DNA from: an uncultured Pelagibacteraceae bacterium
Lineage (GTDB): Bacteria > Pseudomonadota > Alphaproteobacteria > Pelagibacterales > AG-422-B15
DNA: 40,000 nt
Assembly (NCBI GenBank): GCA_902580665.1
Contig: CACHLP010000004.1
Coordinates: 1 to 40,000, forward strand
Direction: 5' to 3'
Of this stretch, positions 28,666-38,920 are shown piece by piece; position 1 is the stretch's first letter; each line of letters begins with the position of its first letter. The notes below the pieces were generated by a model that did not search any database, was not told the origin of the DNA, and was given only the letters and a program-made list of their open reading frames with translations. A program made the translations under genes and the position numbers.

Positions 28666-29688
28666 TTAGTTCTCTAATTTATTTATTAATTCTGTACCGT
28701 TCTGATTAATATCAATATTTATTCTCTTAGTCAATAAATCAGTGGCTAACAACTGTAAATTATCAAAAGCACATAATATGAAACCACCCCCGCCTGCTCC
28801 ACATAACTTTAGACTAAATTTTTTATTTTTAACCTGAACTTTTATTTTGCTTATTAGATCTCGTATTTTTTTATTTTCTATTTTGGGATTTAAATTCTTT
28901 TTTATTTCCCATGACTCTTGAAGTAAGTCTAAAAGTAATTGATGTCCTCCTTCAATACTCTTTTCTGAACTTAAGTCATTAACATAATCTGAATAATTTA
29001 AGCATATATCCCTTAACTTAATCATAGGGTCTTTAATTTTACCTGATGTAATTTCACTTCTTTGAGATTTTAGGACTAATGAACTTGAACGAGATATTCC
29101 AGTCCAGACTAAAAAAGAATTTTCAGCAAGTTTTGCAGTAATGTTATCAATATAAGTACTTTTAGTTATATCAACTGATCCGTTCGTATTAAATTTTAAA
29201 AAATTTGTACCGCCAAGAGCACAAGCATACTGATCTTGCTTACCTATTGGATTTTTCAACATTGATATTTCGATATGACAGGCTTCTTCAGCTAATTGAC
29301 TTTTACTAACTTGCTTATTTCCTTTCATAATGTGAATTGCGTGAAGTAACCCAACTGTGAAAGCGCTTGACGAGCCTAAACCAGATCCAGCGGGTACATC
29401 AGATATAGAGCTTATATATAAAGGTTCTTCAAATTCTAAAAATTCTAGAACTGACCTTACAATATCATTCTTGATTTTGAGTCTATTTTGTTTAAGTTCT
29501 GTCTCCGAGTAAACAATCCTATATTTTTCATTGAAGAATCTGGGATGTTTCTTCACTGTAACGTATACATATTTATCAATCGCAAAACTTAATACTGCTC
29601 CTTGGTAAGTTTCGTAAAATTCTTTTATATCTGTGCCGCCACCTAAAATTGAAATTCTATGAGGGGTTCTAGTAGTTACATAGTTCAT
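28666..29688 (-). CDS. hddA: GHMP-family kinase, D-glycero-alpha-D-manno-heptose-7-phosphate kinase-like (HddA)
   Basis: TPHRISILGGGTDIKEFYET, SDVPAGSGLGSSSAFTVGLLHA, KNPIGKQDQYACALGGTNFLKF, LKLCGAGGGGFILCA; neighbours gmhA and HddC-GmhB. Confidence 0.87.
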   Translation of the reverse strand: MNYVTTRTPHRISILGGGTDIKEFYETYQGAVLSFAIDKYVYVTVKKHPRFFNEKYRIVYSETELKQNRLKIKNDIVRSVLEFLEFEEPLYISSISDVPAGSGLGSSSAFTVGLLHAIHIMKGNKQVSKSQLAEEACHIEISMLKNPIGKQDQYACALGGTNFLKFNTNGSVDITKSTYIDNITAKLAENSFLVWTGISRSSSLVLKSQRSEITSGKIKDPMIKLRDICLNYSDYVNDLSSEKSIEGGHQLLLDLLQESWEIKKNLNPKIENKKIRDLISKIKVQVKNKKFSLKLCGAGGGGFILCAFDNLQLLATDLLTKRINIDINQNGTELINKLEN

Positions 29689-29771
29689 TATATTATTGAG
29701 ACCTTTTTAAAAGATGACTTTATAATAATTCTAATTTTATATATATCTTGTTAATATATTAAATTTAAATA

Positions 29772-30824
29772 CTAAATTGACAAAAAGTAAGTTATTTCAT
29801 TAGTTTCATCGATCTTATTTCTCTTTATAGCTGATATTATTATTTTGTCTAAATTTGTCTTAATTCGAGAAAATTCATCTAAGTGTTTAAACCTTGAGTA
29901 AAATCTTAAAATTGAAAAATAATCATAATTTTTACTTTCTTTATCAAGTATTTTTTCAAAATAAATTGGGACATTATTTAAAAGATTTATTCTATACTTA
30001 TCAACTAAATTAGGATCTGATCCATTTAGTTCTGCTGCATCGAACACTTCAGGTAATCTTTCTAAGATCCATAAATCTGCGTATTGCATCCATGAAACAT
30101 TCATATTTACTATTACAAGAGGCTTTCCAATCCAAATTCCTCTTAAATTCATGAGATTGTTTATTACATAAAATGTGGTTGGCACAATTGACTTCATTGA
30201 AGAAAAGGGAAATTCATTTGTAAATTGTGAGTAAGCTCTAAGGGCATGATCACGTCTAAAAACAATACAATAAATTGCAGTAAAAAAATTTTCAGATTGA
30301 GTGGCAATATCTGAGATTTTACCTTTCATATTTTTTTTATTGTCACTGATTGGTATCGCAGATTGAAGAAACTCATCTAAATTATTTACTTTATCTGCAG
30401 CTGATTCAGTTACATAAGCATAATTTAAATATAAAAGATCAATTCCTTTATTATTAATTATTTCATTTAAAATTAACCCTGGAGTTTCCTCCAGAATTAA
30501 ATCATCGTCACCCAGTATCCAAATATAGTCTCCTTTAGCTAAAGAGGCAGTAACCGAGAGATTGCCAATCATTCCAACATTTTTTTTGTTTTTATAATAT
30601 TTTATATCTAATACATTTATATATTTACTAACTATTTCTTCAGTTTCATCTACTGATGCGTTATCACAAATCAATATTTCTATTTCCTTAATATTCTCTT
30701 TAAAAATTTTACTTAAGTTTTGTAGGCTCAGTTCAAGCCATTTTGCTCTATTATAAGTACTTATACAAATAGACAACAAAGGTCCTTCATCGTCTAAATT
30801 CTGAAAAATTTGGTTTTTTAACAT
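29772..30824 (-). CDS. Glycosyltransferase family 2
   Basis: LLSICISTYNRAKWLELSLQNL, EILICDNASVDETEEIV, GDYIWILGDDDLI. Confidence 0.92.
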   Translation of the reverse strand: MLKNQIFQNLDDEGPLLSICISTYNRAKWLELSLQNLSKIFKENIKEIEILICDNASVDETEEIVSKYINVLDIKYYKNKKNVGMIGNLSVTASLAKGDYIWILGDDDLILEETPGLILNEIINNKGIDLLYLNYAYVTESAADKVNNLDEFLQSAIPISDNKKNMKGKISDIATQSENFFTAIYCIVFRRDHALRAYSQFTNEFPFSSMKSIVPTTFYVINNLMNLRGIWIGKPLVIVNMNVSWMQYADLWILERLPEVFDAAELNGSDPNLVDKYRINLLNNVPIYFEKILDKESKNYDYFSILRFYSRFKHLDEFSRIKTNLDKIIISAIKRNKIDETNEITYFLSI

Positions 30825-30828
30825 AAAA

Positions 30829-33800
30829 CTAATCTAAGTATGCCTGATTATTCAAATCTGCAATCATTTCACTAGCATATATTTTCCATGATTTAAATTT
30901 CCTACTATCTAACTCAGTAAGTTTTCTGTCATATAAGTTTTTGCCCTCAAGTAAATTTATAATTGCACCTGCTATTTCGTCAGGCTTATTCGCATCTATC
31001 GCAATACATCCTCCACCTAAAGAGACTTCATATGATGCAGAACTGTTATGACAAATACATGGTTTTCTATACCACAGTGACTCAATTATAGGTATTCCAA
31101 ATCCCTCCTCAATAGAAGGGTATACTGTAAAATATGAATCTTTATATAATTCAACTAATAACTGATCATTAACATCTTTTATCCACGATATATTTTTCAG
31201 GTTCTTAATTTCATTTTCAATTCTATACTCTAAATCTTTAAAATTATTATTCCCAATAATAATTAGTTCAAAATCTAACTTTGTATTATTATTAACAATT
31301 TTTATCGCCTCAATTAAATTTATATGGTTTTTTCTCGGTTCCACCGTACCAACACACAAGATTTTAAATGTTTGATCCTTATTCTTTTCATAATTTTCAA
31401 TACTTCGCGGTCTTCCTTCAAAATCTGCTGCTAACTCTATTGTAATAACCCGATTTAAAATATCTGGTGTTCTTATATTAAAACTATAAAGAAAATTCAA
31501 AAGATCATTTCTTACAGTATTTGATATACAATAAATTTTATCAAAAAGACTTATATTTTGCATATAGTTTGCATGCATTTTTGAAATTTCATCATCATAA
31601 AATTTATTTAGTTTCCATGGAATTGCATCGTAGAAAATACATGCTGATTTGAGTTTATATTGATTGATTTTTTCAAAGAAATATTTCCATTCCTCATTTG
31701 AAAAATAGTTCATTACCTCAGGAATTAATATCCATTTTTGTGAGTCAGTATTTACTTCATTCATAGTTCCATTGCCCCAATTTGCAATATTAGGTCCATT
31801 CCAATTTGAAAGATGTTTTTTTTCATTATTTGAAATTGGAATAAAGTCTTTATTTTTACTACTCCATTTGATTGGAACAAGTTTAATTTGATTATTCAAT
31901 AATTCTTTGCCAAGCTGTCTTACTACTCTTTGTATTCCAGTATTTTTTTCATAAGTTGAAGTATCCGTAACACAATAAAATATTTCTGTTATACTATTAT
32001 TTTTATCATTATGAGTTTTTATATTTTCCAATAATTCATCTGTATAATTATCCCAAGATTTTAATTTGTAAGATTGAATCGCATTGTAGTAAGAGGAAAA
32101 AAGTTGATCATCATTTATTAAGCGCTCCATGGAATCTTTTAATATATCAATATTCGTTGTATCTACTTGATAAGTCACTTTATCACTGGCTATTTCACTC
32201 ATTGAACCAAAATTTGCACAAATACAAGGCTTTCCATATGATAAGCTCTCAATTATTGGTAAGCCAAAACCTTCCATAGTCGATGGAAAAACTGTAAATG
32301 TGCATTCTTTATAAAGTTTATCTAATTCATCTTCATCCACACGGCCTAGATACTTTATATTGTCTTGAAGCTCATTTAAGTAAGCATTCAAATACACTTG
32401 CTCTTCAGTTGAAATATTACCTACGAGATAAAGTTTCCACTCAGAATTAATATTATTTTCTAAATATTGCTTAAAAGCTTCAATTAAGAGGCGTTGATTC
32501 TTCCACTTTTCAATTGTTCCAACACTTAATATAATTTTATTATTTAAGTTATTATAATTATCATATTCTCTGATTTTAGCCTTAACTCCCAAATGTATAG
32601 TAGTGATTATTGGATTAAATTTTCTAGGAGATTTTTCAATCTTCTCCCAATAATTTTTTAGATCATTCTTTGCTGTATCTGAAATGGAAACAACATTATC
32701 AGATAAAAGAAGTACCTTCATATAAAAAGCGTGCATCGTGCTAATATCTTTTAATACCTTCTGATGTAGTGGAGTTGCATCATAGAAAACAAAAGTTGAA
32801 AACATATTGTATTTTCGTGCAACTTCAATAACTTTAATACTCAATGACTGATCTCTGTGATACATGTAAGGCACCTCAGGTACAATTAAATTTTGGTTTC
32901 TTAAAAGAACTTTTACTTCTGAGTAAGAGAGTTTTTTCTTATAAATCGATGGTATAATTAATTGAGAATCTATTTTATAGAAATTAATTAAACTTTTGTA
33001 GTCTTCTTCGTTTATTAGTGTAAAGAAATCTAATTCTTTATTCCATTTAATAAAAATAATATCTTCCAATCTTTTTGTAAGACTTAAAGAAAGTTCTCTT
33101 ACAAGCCTTTGTACGCCTGTATTAATTTTTAACTTTATGGTTTCATCTACAAGTATAAAGTATTTAGTATTTAATTTTGCATATTGACTACTAGATCGTT
33201 TACTTATTATCGGAAAGGATTTTGGCTTATACGAGGGTGTTTCAATTGATCTTATGTAATTTTCATATGTATAAGAATATTCTCGAATTTCGTAATTATT
33301 CTTGTATTCTAATGGATTTGAATAAATACTTTTTTTTGTCAACGTCGAATAATTAAAACTTTGACTAAAAATTAATCTTTTTATTTTTAATTTTAATCCA
33401 GGATATGAGTCAATTCTGATAATTTTTCTAACTAGCCCTTTAAACTTTGGGTACTTATTAATTGAATTATATAATATTGATAAAAATTTAACTAAAATTA
33501 TTTTGAACTTAAAAAAAAAAATTTTTTTTTTTAATATTTCTCTTATAAAAGCTGTATACTTCCAGAATCCACTAGCAATTATAGCATCATAGTTTTGTTC
33601 AACATCACGTAGGCTTTTTATTTGATTTTTTTGACTATTTATCTGATTTTTTTGACTATTTATTTCATTTTTTTGACTATCTATTTGTTTTTGTTGTTCA
33701 GATATTGTGTTGGATAGGCCAATTACTTTTCTGGATAGTGTTTTTGTGCCTTCATTCAATAATTTAATTTCATGATTTTTATTATGGATTTCTACATTTT

Positions 33801-34509
33801 CAATATTTTTTAGTTCTAAGTATTTATCAAAATTATCATGAATATTTGGAGGAGCATAAAAATATTTTTTATATTTATCTTGCTCGTTTGCAAGGTAAAA
33901 CTTATTTAGACCATCATAATATACACAACTATAAGAAGCATCCTTAAGCAATAATTCACATCTATCACTTTCGTCAGCTATATCTTGGAAATCATTACTC
34001 TCAACTATAATTATCCATGGGCGATATATGCTTAAATCTAAACCTTTTAAGACTTCTTCTTCGGATCCTTCTGTATCAATTTTAAGAAAATGTATCTCTT
34101 TAAATTTTGTTGAAGTCAAAATATCGTTTAAGCTGAGCATTTTTCTATAAACTTTTTTGTACTTGATATTTTTATGAAACAAGGAATTTGATTTTTTAAT
34201 TTTAGTAGTTGATAAACCTCTGATATTTGAAACAAAAAATTCAACTTCTTCTCTTTTCTTTTCACCTACTAGACAATTAAGGTTTATATCGCGTACGCGG
34301 TCTCTTTCAAGTTCTTTAAAATGTTCGTCGATAGGTTCAATATTAATTCCACTCCAATTATTATCGTAGAAAATTTTTGTTGTATTGTCGCGCAAAGGGT
34401 CGTTAGCACCAACATCTATGTATATTCCATTTTTTATATTTTTAAATACACGCCACAACATTATATCTTCAAAATTTTGTGCGTAAGATATGATTTTTTT
34501 GTTTAACAT
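30829..34509 (-). CDS. FkbM-family methyltransferase / coiled coil / two tandem GT4-type glycosyltransferase domains
   Basis: N-term SYAQNFEDIMLWRVFKNIKNGIYIDVGANDPLRDNTTKIFYDNNWSGINIEPI..LKIDTEGSEEEVLKG (FkbM); heptads QIDSQKNEINSQKNQINSQKNQIKSL; GT4 motifs TMEGFGLPIIESLSYGKPCIC and IEEGFGIPIIESLWYRKPCIC; both GT halves begin with related INTGVQRLVREL / KNTGIQRVVRQL. Confidence 0.9.
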   Translation of the reverse strand: MLNKKIISYAQNFEDIMLWRVFKNIKNGIYIDVGANDPLRDNTTKIFYDNNWSGINIEPIDEHFKELERDRVRDINLNCLVGEKKREEVEFFVSNIRGLSTTKIKKSNSLFHKNIKYKKVYRKMLSLNDILTSTKFKEIHFLKIDTEGSEEEVLKGLDLSIYRPWIIIVESNDFQDIADESDRCELLLKDASYSCVYYDGLNKFYLANEQDKYKKYFYAPPNIHDNFDKYLELKNIENVEIHNKNHEIKLLNEGTKTLSRKVIGLSNTISEQQKQIDSQKNEINSQKNQINSQKNQIKSLRDVEQNYDAIIASGFWKYTAFIREILKKKIFFFKFKIILVKFLSILYNSINKYPKFKGLVRKIIRIDSYPGLKLKIKRLIFSQSFNYSTLTKKSIYSNPLEYKNNYEIREYSYTYENYIRSIETPSYKPKSFPIISKRSSSQYAKLNTKYFILVDETIKLKINTGVQRLVRELSLSLTKRLEDIIFIKWNKELDFFTLINEEDYKSLINFYKIDSQLIIPSIYKKKLSYSEVKVLLRNQNLIVPEVPYMYHRDQSLSIKVIEVARKYNMFSTFVFYDATPLHQKVLKDISTMHAFYMKVLLLSDNVVSISDTAKNDLKNYWEKIEKSPRKFNPIITTIHLGVKAKIREYDNYNNLNNKIILSVGTIEKWKNQRLLIEAFKQYLENNINSEWKLYLVGNISTEEQVYLNAYLNELQDNIKYLGRVDEDELDKLYKECTFTVFPSTMEGFGLPIIESLSYGKPCICANFGSMSEIASDKVTYQVDTTNIDILKDSMERLINDDQLFSSYYNAIQSYKLKSWDNYTDELLENIKTHNDKNNSITEIFYCVTDTSTYEKNTGIQRVVRQLGKELLNNQIKLVPIKWSSKNKDFIPISNNEKKHLSNWNGPNIANWGNGTMNEVNTDSQKWILIPEVMNYFSNEEWKYFFEKINQYKLKSACIFYDAIPWKLNKFYDDEISKMHANYMQNISLFDKIYCISNTVRNDLLNFLYSFNIRTPDILNRVITIELAADFEGRPRSIENYEKNKDQTFKILCVGTVEPRKNHINLIEAIKIVNNNTKLDFELIIIGNNNFKDLEYRIENEIKNLKNISWIKDVNDQLLVELYKDSYFTVYPSIEEGFGIPIIESLWYRKPCICHNSSASYEVSLGGGCIAIDANKPDEIAGAIINLLEGKNLYDRKLTELDSRKFKSWKIYASEMIADLNNQAYLD
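33511..33532. repeat. A11T11 homopolymer palindrome inside the fusion CDS
   Basis: 33511-33521 is A11 and 33522-33532 is T11, encoding ILKKKIFFFKF on the minus strand. Confidence 0.95.
33625..33687 (-). repeat. Three tandem 21-bp units encoding heptads of the coiled coil
   Basis: Units 33667-33687, 33646-33666, 33625-33645 (plus a diverged partial at 33604-33624), encoding QIDSQKN / EINSQKN / QINSQKN. Confidence 0.93.
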
Positions 34510-34512
34510 TCT

Positions 34513-35730
34513 TTATACATTTTTAATTTCAATCTTATTTTTCAACCATGAATTACCAATAAAAAAAGATTTTTTATTATTAATAACTTCAAAAAAAACT
34601 GCCATATCTATCCAATGATAATTTTTTGTTAAATGGGTATCCTTATCTACCAATGCTAACTGAACAGTATAAGTCCCTACACCAACGCTCATTTCTAATT
34701 TTATACAAAATGAGTAGGATTTGCCTACTTGTGGAGAGGTTATTACTTGACTTGTATGCCATGTATTTGTGCCAAATATTACCTGACCAAAACGATCCTT
34801 TATACTGAATCCCAATACTAAACTATCAATTTGATCAACTATTTTAACTCCCACATTAATTTTAACACTATCGCCAACATTTATTGTCTCAACTAATTCA
34901 TTATTTTTGTCAGTAAAATTCACTTCTTCAATGATTACTTCTCCTGATCCAGATACAGTTTGAACTTTAAAATTTTCTAATTCATTGAATTCAATTTTAC
35001 TTTTTGTCTCAGATAATAAAGCATTATAGTGATCAATTACTTCCTCAGTATTACCATACTTAATTAGACTTCCATTATCTATTAATATTGTTTTTGAACA
35101 TAACATTTTGATAGCTTGGAAATCATGACTTACTAAAATGATAGAAGTACCTTGATTTTGAAAATCTTTAATTTTCTTGAAGCATTTATTAACAAAATAG
35201 GCATCTCCAACTGATAAGATTTCATCAATAATTAAAATTTCTGGTCTTATAGCTGTCGCAATAGAGAAAGCTATTCTCATTTTCATTCCAGTTGAGTATA
35301 TTCTTAGAGGTTTATCAAAATATGTACCAATTTCAGAAAACTCTTCAACAATTGAAATAACTTTTTGAATCTTATCCTCATCTATTCCCATCAACCCTGC
35401 CGTGTAAGTTGTATTTTGTCTACCGGTGAGTTCGTCATTAAATCCAATTCCTAGTTCTAATATAGAGGATATTTTCCCAAAAACTCTTATTTCTCCCTGA
35501 GATGGCTCATTTACTCCAGTAATTAATTTTAAAATAGTACTCTTGCCAGCACCATTTTTACCAATAATACCTATTGACTCACCTCTTGGAACAGTAAAAT
35601 TAATATTATTGAGAATTAAATTTCTTTTTTTTTGAAATTTATTTCTACTAAACCAGCTTTTTATTCGCTCAAGTTCACTAGAGTAAGTTATATAAGATTT
35701 TGATATATTGTTAACTTCTAAAATATTCAT
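34513..35730 (-). CDS. wzt: ABC transporter ATP-binding protein for O-antigen/polysaccharide export, with C-terminal Wzt-like domain
   Basis: GIIGKNGAGKSTILKLITGV, YSTGMKMRIAFSIATAIRPEILIIDEILSVGDAYF; about 150-aa C-terminal domain (FTDKNNELVETINVGDSVKINVGV.. IKDRFGQVIFGTNT.. GTYTVQLALVD). Confidence 0.93.
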   Translation of the reverse strand: MNILEVNNISKSYITYSSELERIKSWFSRNKFQKKRNLILNNINFTVPRGESIGIIGKNGAGKSTILKLITGVNEPSQGEIRVFGKISSILELGIGFNDELTGRQNTTYTAGLMGIDEDKIQKVISIVEEFSEIGTYFDKPLRIYSTGMKMRIAFSIATAIRPEILIIDEILSVGDAYFVNKCFKKIKDFQNQGTSIILVSHDFQAIKMLCSKTILIDNGSLIKYGNTEEVIDHYNALLSETKSKIEFNELENFKVQTVSGSGEVIIEEVNFTDKNNELVETINVGDSVKINVGVKIVDQIDSLVLGFSIKDRFGQVIFGTNTWHTSQVITSPQVGKSYSFCIKLEMSVGVGTYTVQLALVDKDTHLTKNYHWIDMAVFFEVINNKKSFFIGNSWLKNKIEIKNV

Positions 35731-36512
35731 AATACATCTGCCATTTCCCTGCCAGCTTTTCTGAACAAAATAATGGATAGAGTACTAAACAAGATAGTAA
35801 GAAATAAAATTATAAAAATACTCATAATATTTGGTAGAGAATTATACAAAATAATTTGTTGATAACAATCAACTACATGAAAAATTGGATTATATTGTAT
35901 CAAAGTTTTTAGAAAATCAGGAACAATAGAAATTGGGTATACGATAGGAGTAAACCAAAAAAGTAATTGAAGTAAAATTGGCACAGCTTGACCAACATCA
36001 CGAATAAATACATTGAAAATCCCAAATATAAGACCAATCGATTGTGCTAAAATAGCAGTAATTATTGCCATAGGAATAAGTAGCAAATAGTGAAATGAAA
36101 TTTGATGGCCTGTTAGTATTACTATGGCAAGGATAGATATAAATAAAAATAAATTATTTATTGAACTCACTCCAGTATTAATAGCGACAAGTGTAACCTT
36201 AGGAAAAGATACTTTCTTAATAGTATTTGCGTTATCAATAAATAAATTTGTATTTGAGCTAATAATTTCACTCATAAGACTCCAAGCCAATAGTCCTCCC
36301 AATAAATAAATTGCGTAACCATAAAAATTTTCAACACCTGGTAGTTTTGCTGCCAGTACATTAGATAAAATAATTGTATAAATAAGAGCCTGACTTAATG
36401 GGCCTAAGATAATCCACAAGAAGCCTAGATTATTTTTTGTATATTTATTGATCAGATTATTCTTAATGGATACCAAAATAAAGTATCTAAATGTATAAAG
36501 AGATTTAAGCAT
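35727..36512 (-). CDS. wzm: ABC transporter permease for polysaccharide export
   Basis: ABC-2 type: NNLINKYTKNNLGFLWIILGPLSQALIYTIILSNV.. FIRDVGQAVPILLQLLFWFTPIVYPISIVP.. NPIFHVVDCYQQIIL. Confidence 0.93.
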   Translation of the reverse strand: MLKSLYTFRYFILVSIKNNLINKYTKNNLGFLWIILGPLSQALIYTIILSNVLAAKLPGVENFYGYAIYLLGGLLAWSLMSEIISSNTNLFIDNANTIKKVSFPKVTLVAINTGVSSINNLFLFISILAIVILTGHQISFHYLLLIPMAIITAILAQSIGLIFGIFNVFIRDVGQAVPILLQLLFWFTPIVYPISIVPDFLKTLIQYNPIFHVVDCYQQIILYNSLPNIMSIFIILFLTILFSTLSIILFRKAGREMADVL

Positions 36513-36560
36513 TAAAAAAATCCGATGTTAAAATGAATACATAACTTTTAATAATTATAA

Positions 36561-37607
36561 CTACAGACTTGCTTTTTTTTCTTTATCATAATCTGCTTCA
36601 ACCATCATTTTTATAAGCTCGTTAAATTTAACTTTTGGTTCCCAACTTAATTTCTTTTTTGCCTTAGACGCATCACCAACAAGCAAGTCCACTTCTGCGG
36701 GTCTATAAAATTTTTCATTTATTCGCACAATTGTTTTATTGACTTCTTTATCTATTAACTTTTCTTCAATGCCTTCACCAACCCACTCAGATTTAAAATT
36801 AAGAATTTCACATGCTTCATTTAAAAAATTTTTAATTGTTTCAGTTCTTCCTGTTGCAAGTATAAAAGTATCAGGCTCATTTGATTGTAACATTTTGTGC
36901 ATTCCTTCCACATATTCTCCCGCAAAACCCCAATCTCTTTTTGCGTAAATATTTCCCAATTCTAAAACACTTTGGTTACCTAATTTAATTCTTGCTAATG
37001 CTTTTGTAATTTTTCTTGTAACAAATTCCTCGCCTCTTAGTGGTGACTCGTGATTAAATAAAATTCCACTAGAAGCGAAAATATTATATGACTCCCTATA
37101 ATTAACTGTTATCCAGTGTGCATAGAGCTTAGCTGCAGCGTAAGGGCTCCTAGGATAAAATGATGTATTTTCAGTTTGTGGCACTTCCTGAACTTTTCCA
37201 AACATTTCAGATGTTGACGCTTGGTAAAATTTTATGTCTTCACCAACAGTTCTAATTGACTCTAATAAATTAAGAGGGCCAAAACTATTTATTTGAGCAG
37301 TTCCTAACGGTTGATCAAATGAAGTTGCAACGAAACTCTGGGCAGCTAAATTATATATTTCATTTGGTTTAACCATTTGCACAAGCCTTAAACAAGAGCC
37401 AAAATCGTTAAGGTCTGCTTCAACGATAAAAAATGATTTATTCTTTAATACATTTAAGTAATCCAATCTCCAAAAATTTTGACCCATTGTTGAGGATCTT
37501 CGATGACAGCCATAAACTGCATAACCTTCATCCAACAAAAGTTTTGCAAGATAAGCACCGTCTTGACCAGTAATTCCAGTTATAAGAGCAACTTTCTTTG
37601 ACATCAA
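36561..37607 (-). CDS. gmd: GDP-mannose 4,6-dehydratase
   Basis: [122 protein letters not shown]. Confidence 0.95.
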   Translation of the reverse strand: MMSKKVALITGITGQDGAYLAKLLLDEGYAVYGCHRRSSTMGQNFWRLDYLNVLKNKSFFIVEADLNDFGSCLRLVQMVKPNEIYNLAAQSFVATSFDQPLGTAQINSFGPLNLLESIRTVGEDIKFYQASTSEMFGKVQEVPQTENTSFYPRSPYAAAKLYAHWITVNYRESYNIFASSGILFNHESPLRGEEFVTRKITKALARIKLGNQSVLELGNIYAKRDWGFAGEYVEGMHKMLQSNEPDTFILATGRTETIKNFLNEACEILNFKSEWVGEGIEEKLIDKEVNKTIVRINEKFYRPAEVDLLVGDASKAKKKLSWEPKVKFNELIKMMVEADYDKEKKASL

Positions 37608-38839
37608 ATAATCTCTATTTCTGGAAATGGTATAATAAATTTACCCCCATTATCAAGAAATGTCTTTTCACGTCGTAAAATTCCTTCTTTGAAATGCCAG
37701 GGTAAAAGTAAGTAATAGTCAGGTTTCATTTGTTTTGCTTCATCCTCAGAAATGATTGGTATATTCGTTCCAGGGGTAAAACAACCAAATTTATCCTTAT
37801 TCACTTCAGCAATTGCTTGTATCTCATTTGAAGTGAAATTACAAAATTGAAGAGTTACATTACCCTTAGTAGATGCTCCATAACCAATAATTGTTTTGTT
37901 ATCAGCCCTTAACTTTGTTATAAGCGAAATTAAGTCATCTCTATGCCTAAAAACTCTATTACTGAAATCCTCGTAAGGTTTGAGAGTATTGATTCCCATA
38001 TTACTTTCTTGTTCAAACAGCCAATCTATAACAGGACTATTAACATTTAATGAAATATTGTCCTTCTTTGCTGCTGTAACTGCGAAACTTCCTCCATTGA
38101 TATTATTCATCGTCACATCTACAATTTTTAAGTCAGCGCTGTCTAGTATTTTTTTAACCGATGTTAAAGAATAATATTCAAGATGTTCGTGACATATCGT
38201 GTCGTATGAATTCATTCTTAGCATTGACGGCAAATAACTTTGTTCAAAGTGCCATATTCCACCTTCATCAAGGATTGAACTTATATCTTTTGCAAACTTT
38301 ATTGGATCATCTAAGTCATAAAACATTGCGATAGACGTGATAATTTTTGCAGGCTTATCAAATATATTTTTATAATTTTTTTCAGTAAAAAAGTCAGAAA
38401 CAAGAACAATATCTTTAGCATAATATGAAGCAAACTTCTCTCCTGTTGGATCTATACCGATTTTTTTACATTCGACACTGTAAGATTTTAATAATGTAGC
38501 ATCATTGCTTCCTATATCTAAAACAATATCACTATTCGAAATATCTACAAGTTCCTGCAAATATCTGACCTTGCTCTCAAGATGACTAACCATTGATTGG
38601 TTTAGTCCGGATCTATATCCATAATTTTCTCCATACATTTCTTCAGCAGAATAAGAGTGATTAAGCTGAACAAGGCTGCTATCAGGACACCATACCAATT
38701 CTAAAGGTCCTTTAGTAATTTTATCATCTACATTTGAGGGAAACACACCAGTGAGATACTGCTCACCTAAATTCAAAACTGATACCAAATTTTCACTTTG
38801 TGAAATCCGACATTTATCGATTTTTTTATATCCACTCAT
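37604..38839 (-). CDS. Class I SAM-dependent C-methyltransferase (sugar C-methyltransferase-like)
   Basis: [18 protein letters not shown]-domain, [69 protein letters not shown]-terminal [34 protein letters not shown]. Confidence 0.88.
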   Translation of the reverse strand: MSGYKKIDKCRISQSENLVSVLNLGEQYLTGVFPSNVDDKITKGPLELVWCPDSSLVQLNHSYSAEEMYGENYGYRSGLNQSMVSHLESKVRYLQELVDISNSDIVLDIGSNDATLLKSYSVECKKIGIDPTGEKFASYYAKDIVLVSDFFTEKNYKNIFDKPAKIITSIAMFYDLDDPIKFAKDISSILDEGGIWHFEQSYLPSMLRMNSYDTICHEHLEYYSLTSVKKILDSADLKIVDVTMNNINGGSFAVTAAKKDNISLNVNSPVIDWLFEQESNMGINTLKPYEDFSNRVFRHRDDLISLITKLRADNKTIIGYGASTKGNVTLQFCNFTSNEIQAIAEVNKDKFGCFTPGTNIPIISEDEAKQMKPDYYLLLPWHFKEGILRREKTFLDNGGKFIIPFPEIEII

Positions 38840-38920
38840 TCATAGAACCTTATACATTTATTTTGCATACTCAACATATATATAGATTACTGATTTTTAT
38901 TTATACCAAAATTAAACAGC

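Noticed and set aside
33601-33720. Repeat block considered as a CRISPR-like array
   Set aside because: Units are contiguous 21-bp repeats with no spacers and encode coiled-coil heptads in frame.
34321-36948. Small + strand ORFs 34321-34506, 34626-34808, 36124-36309, 36739-36948
   Set aside because: Antisense to the fusion protein, wzt, wzm and gmd without independent support.
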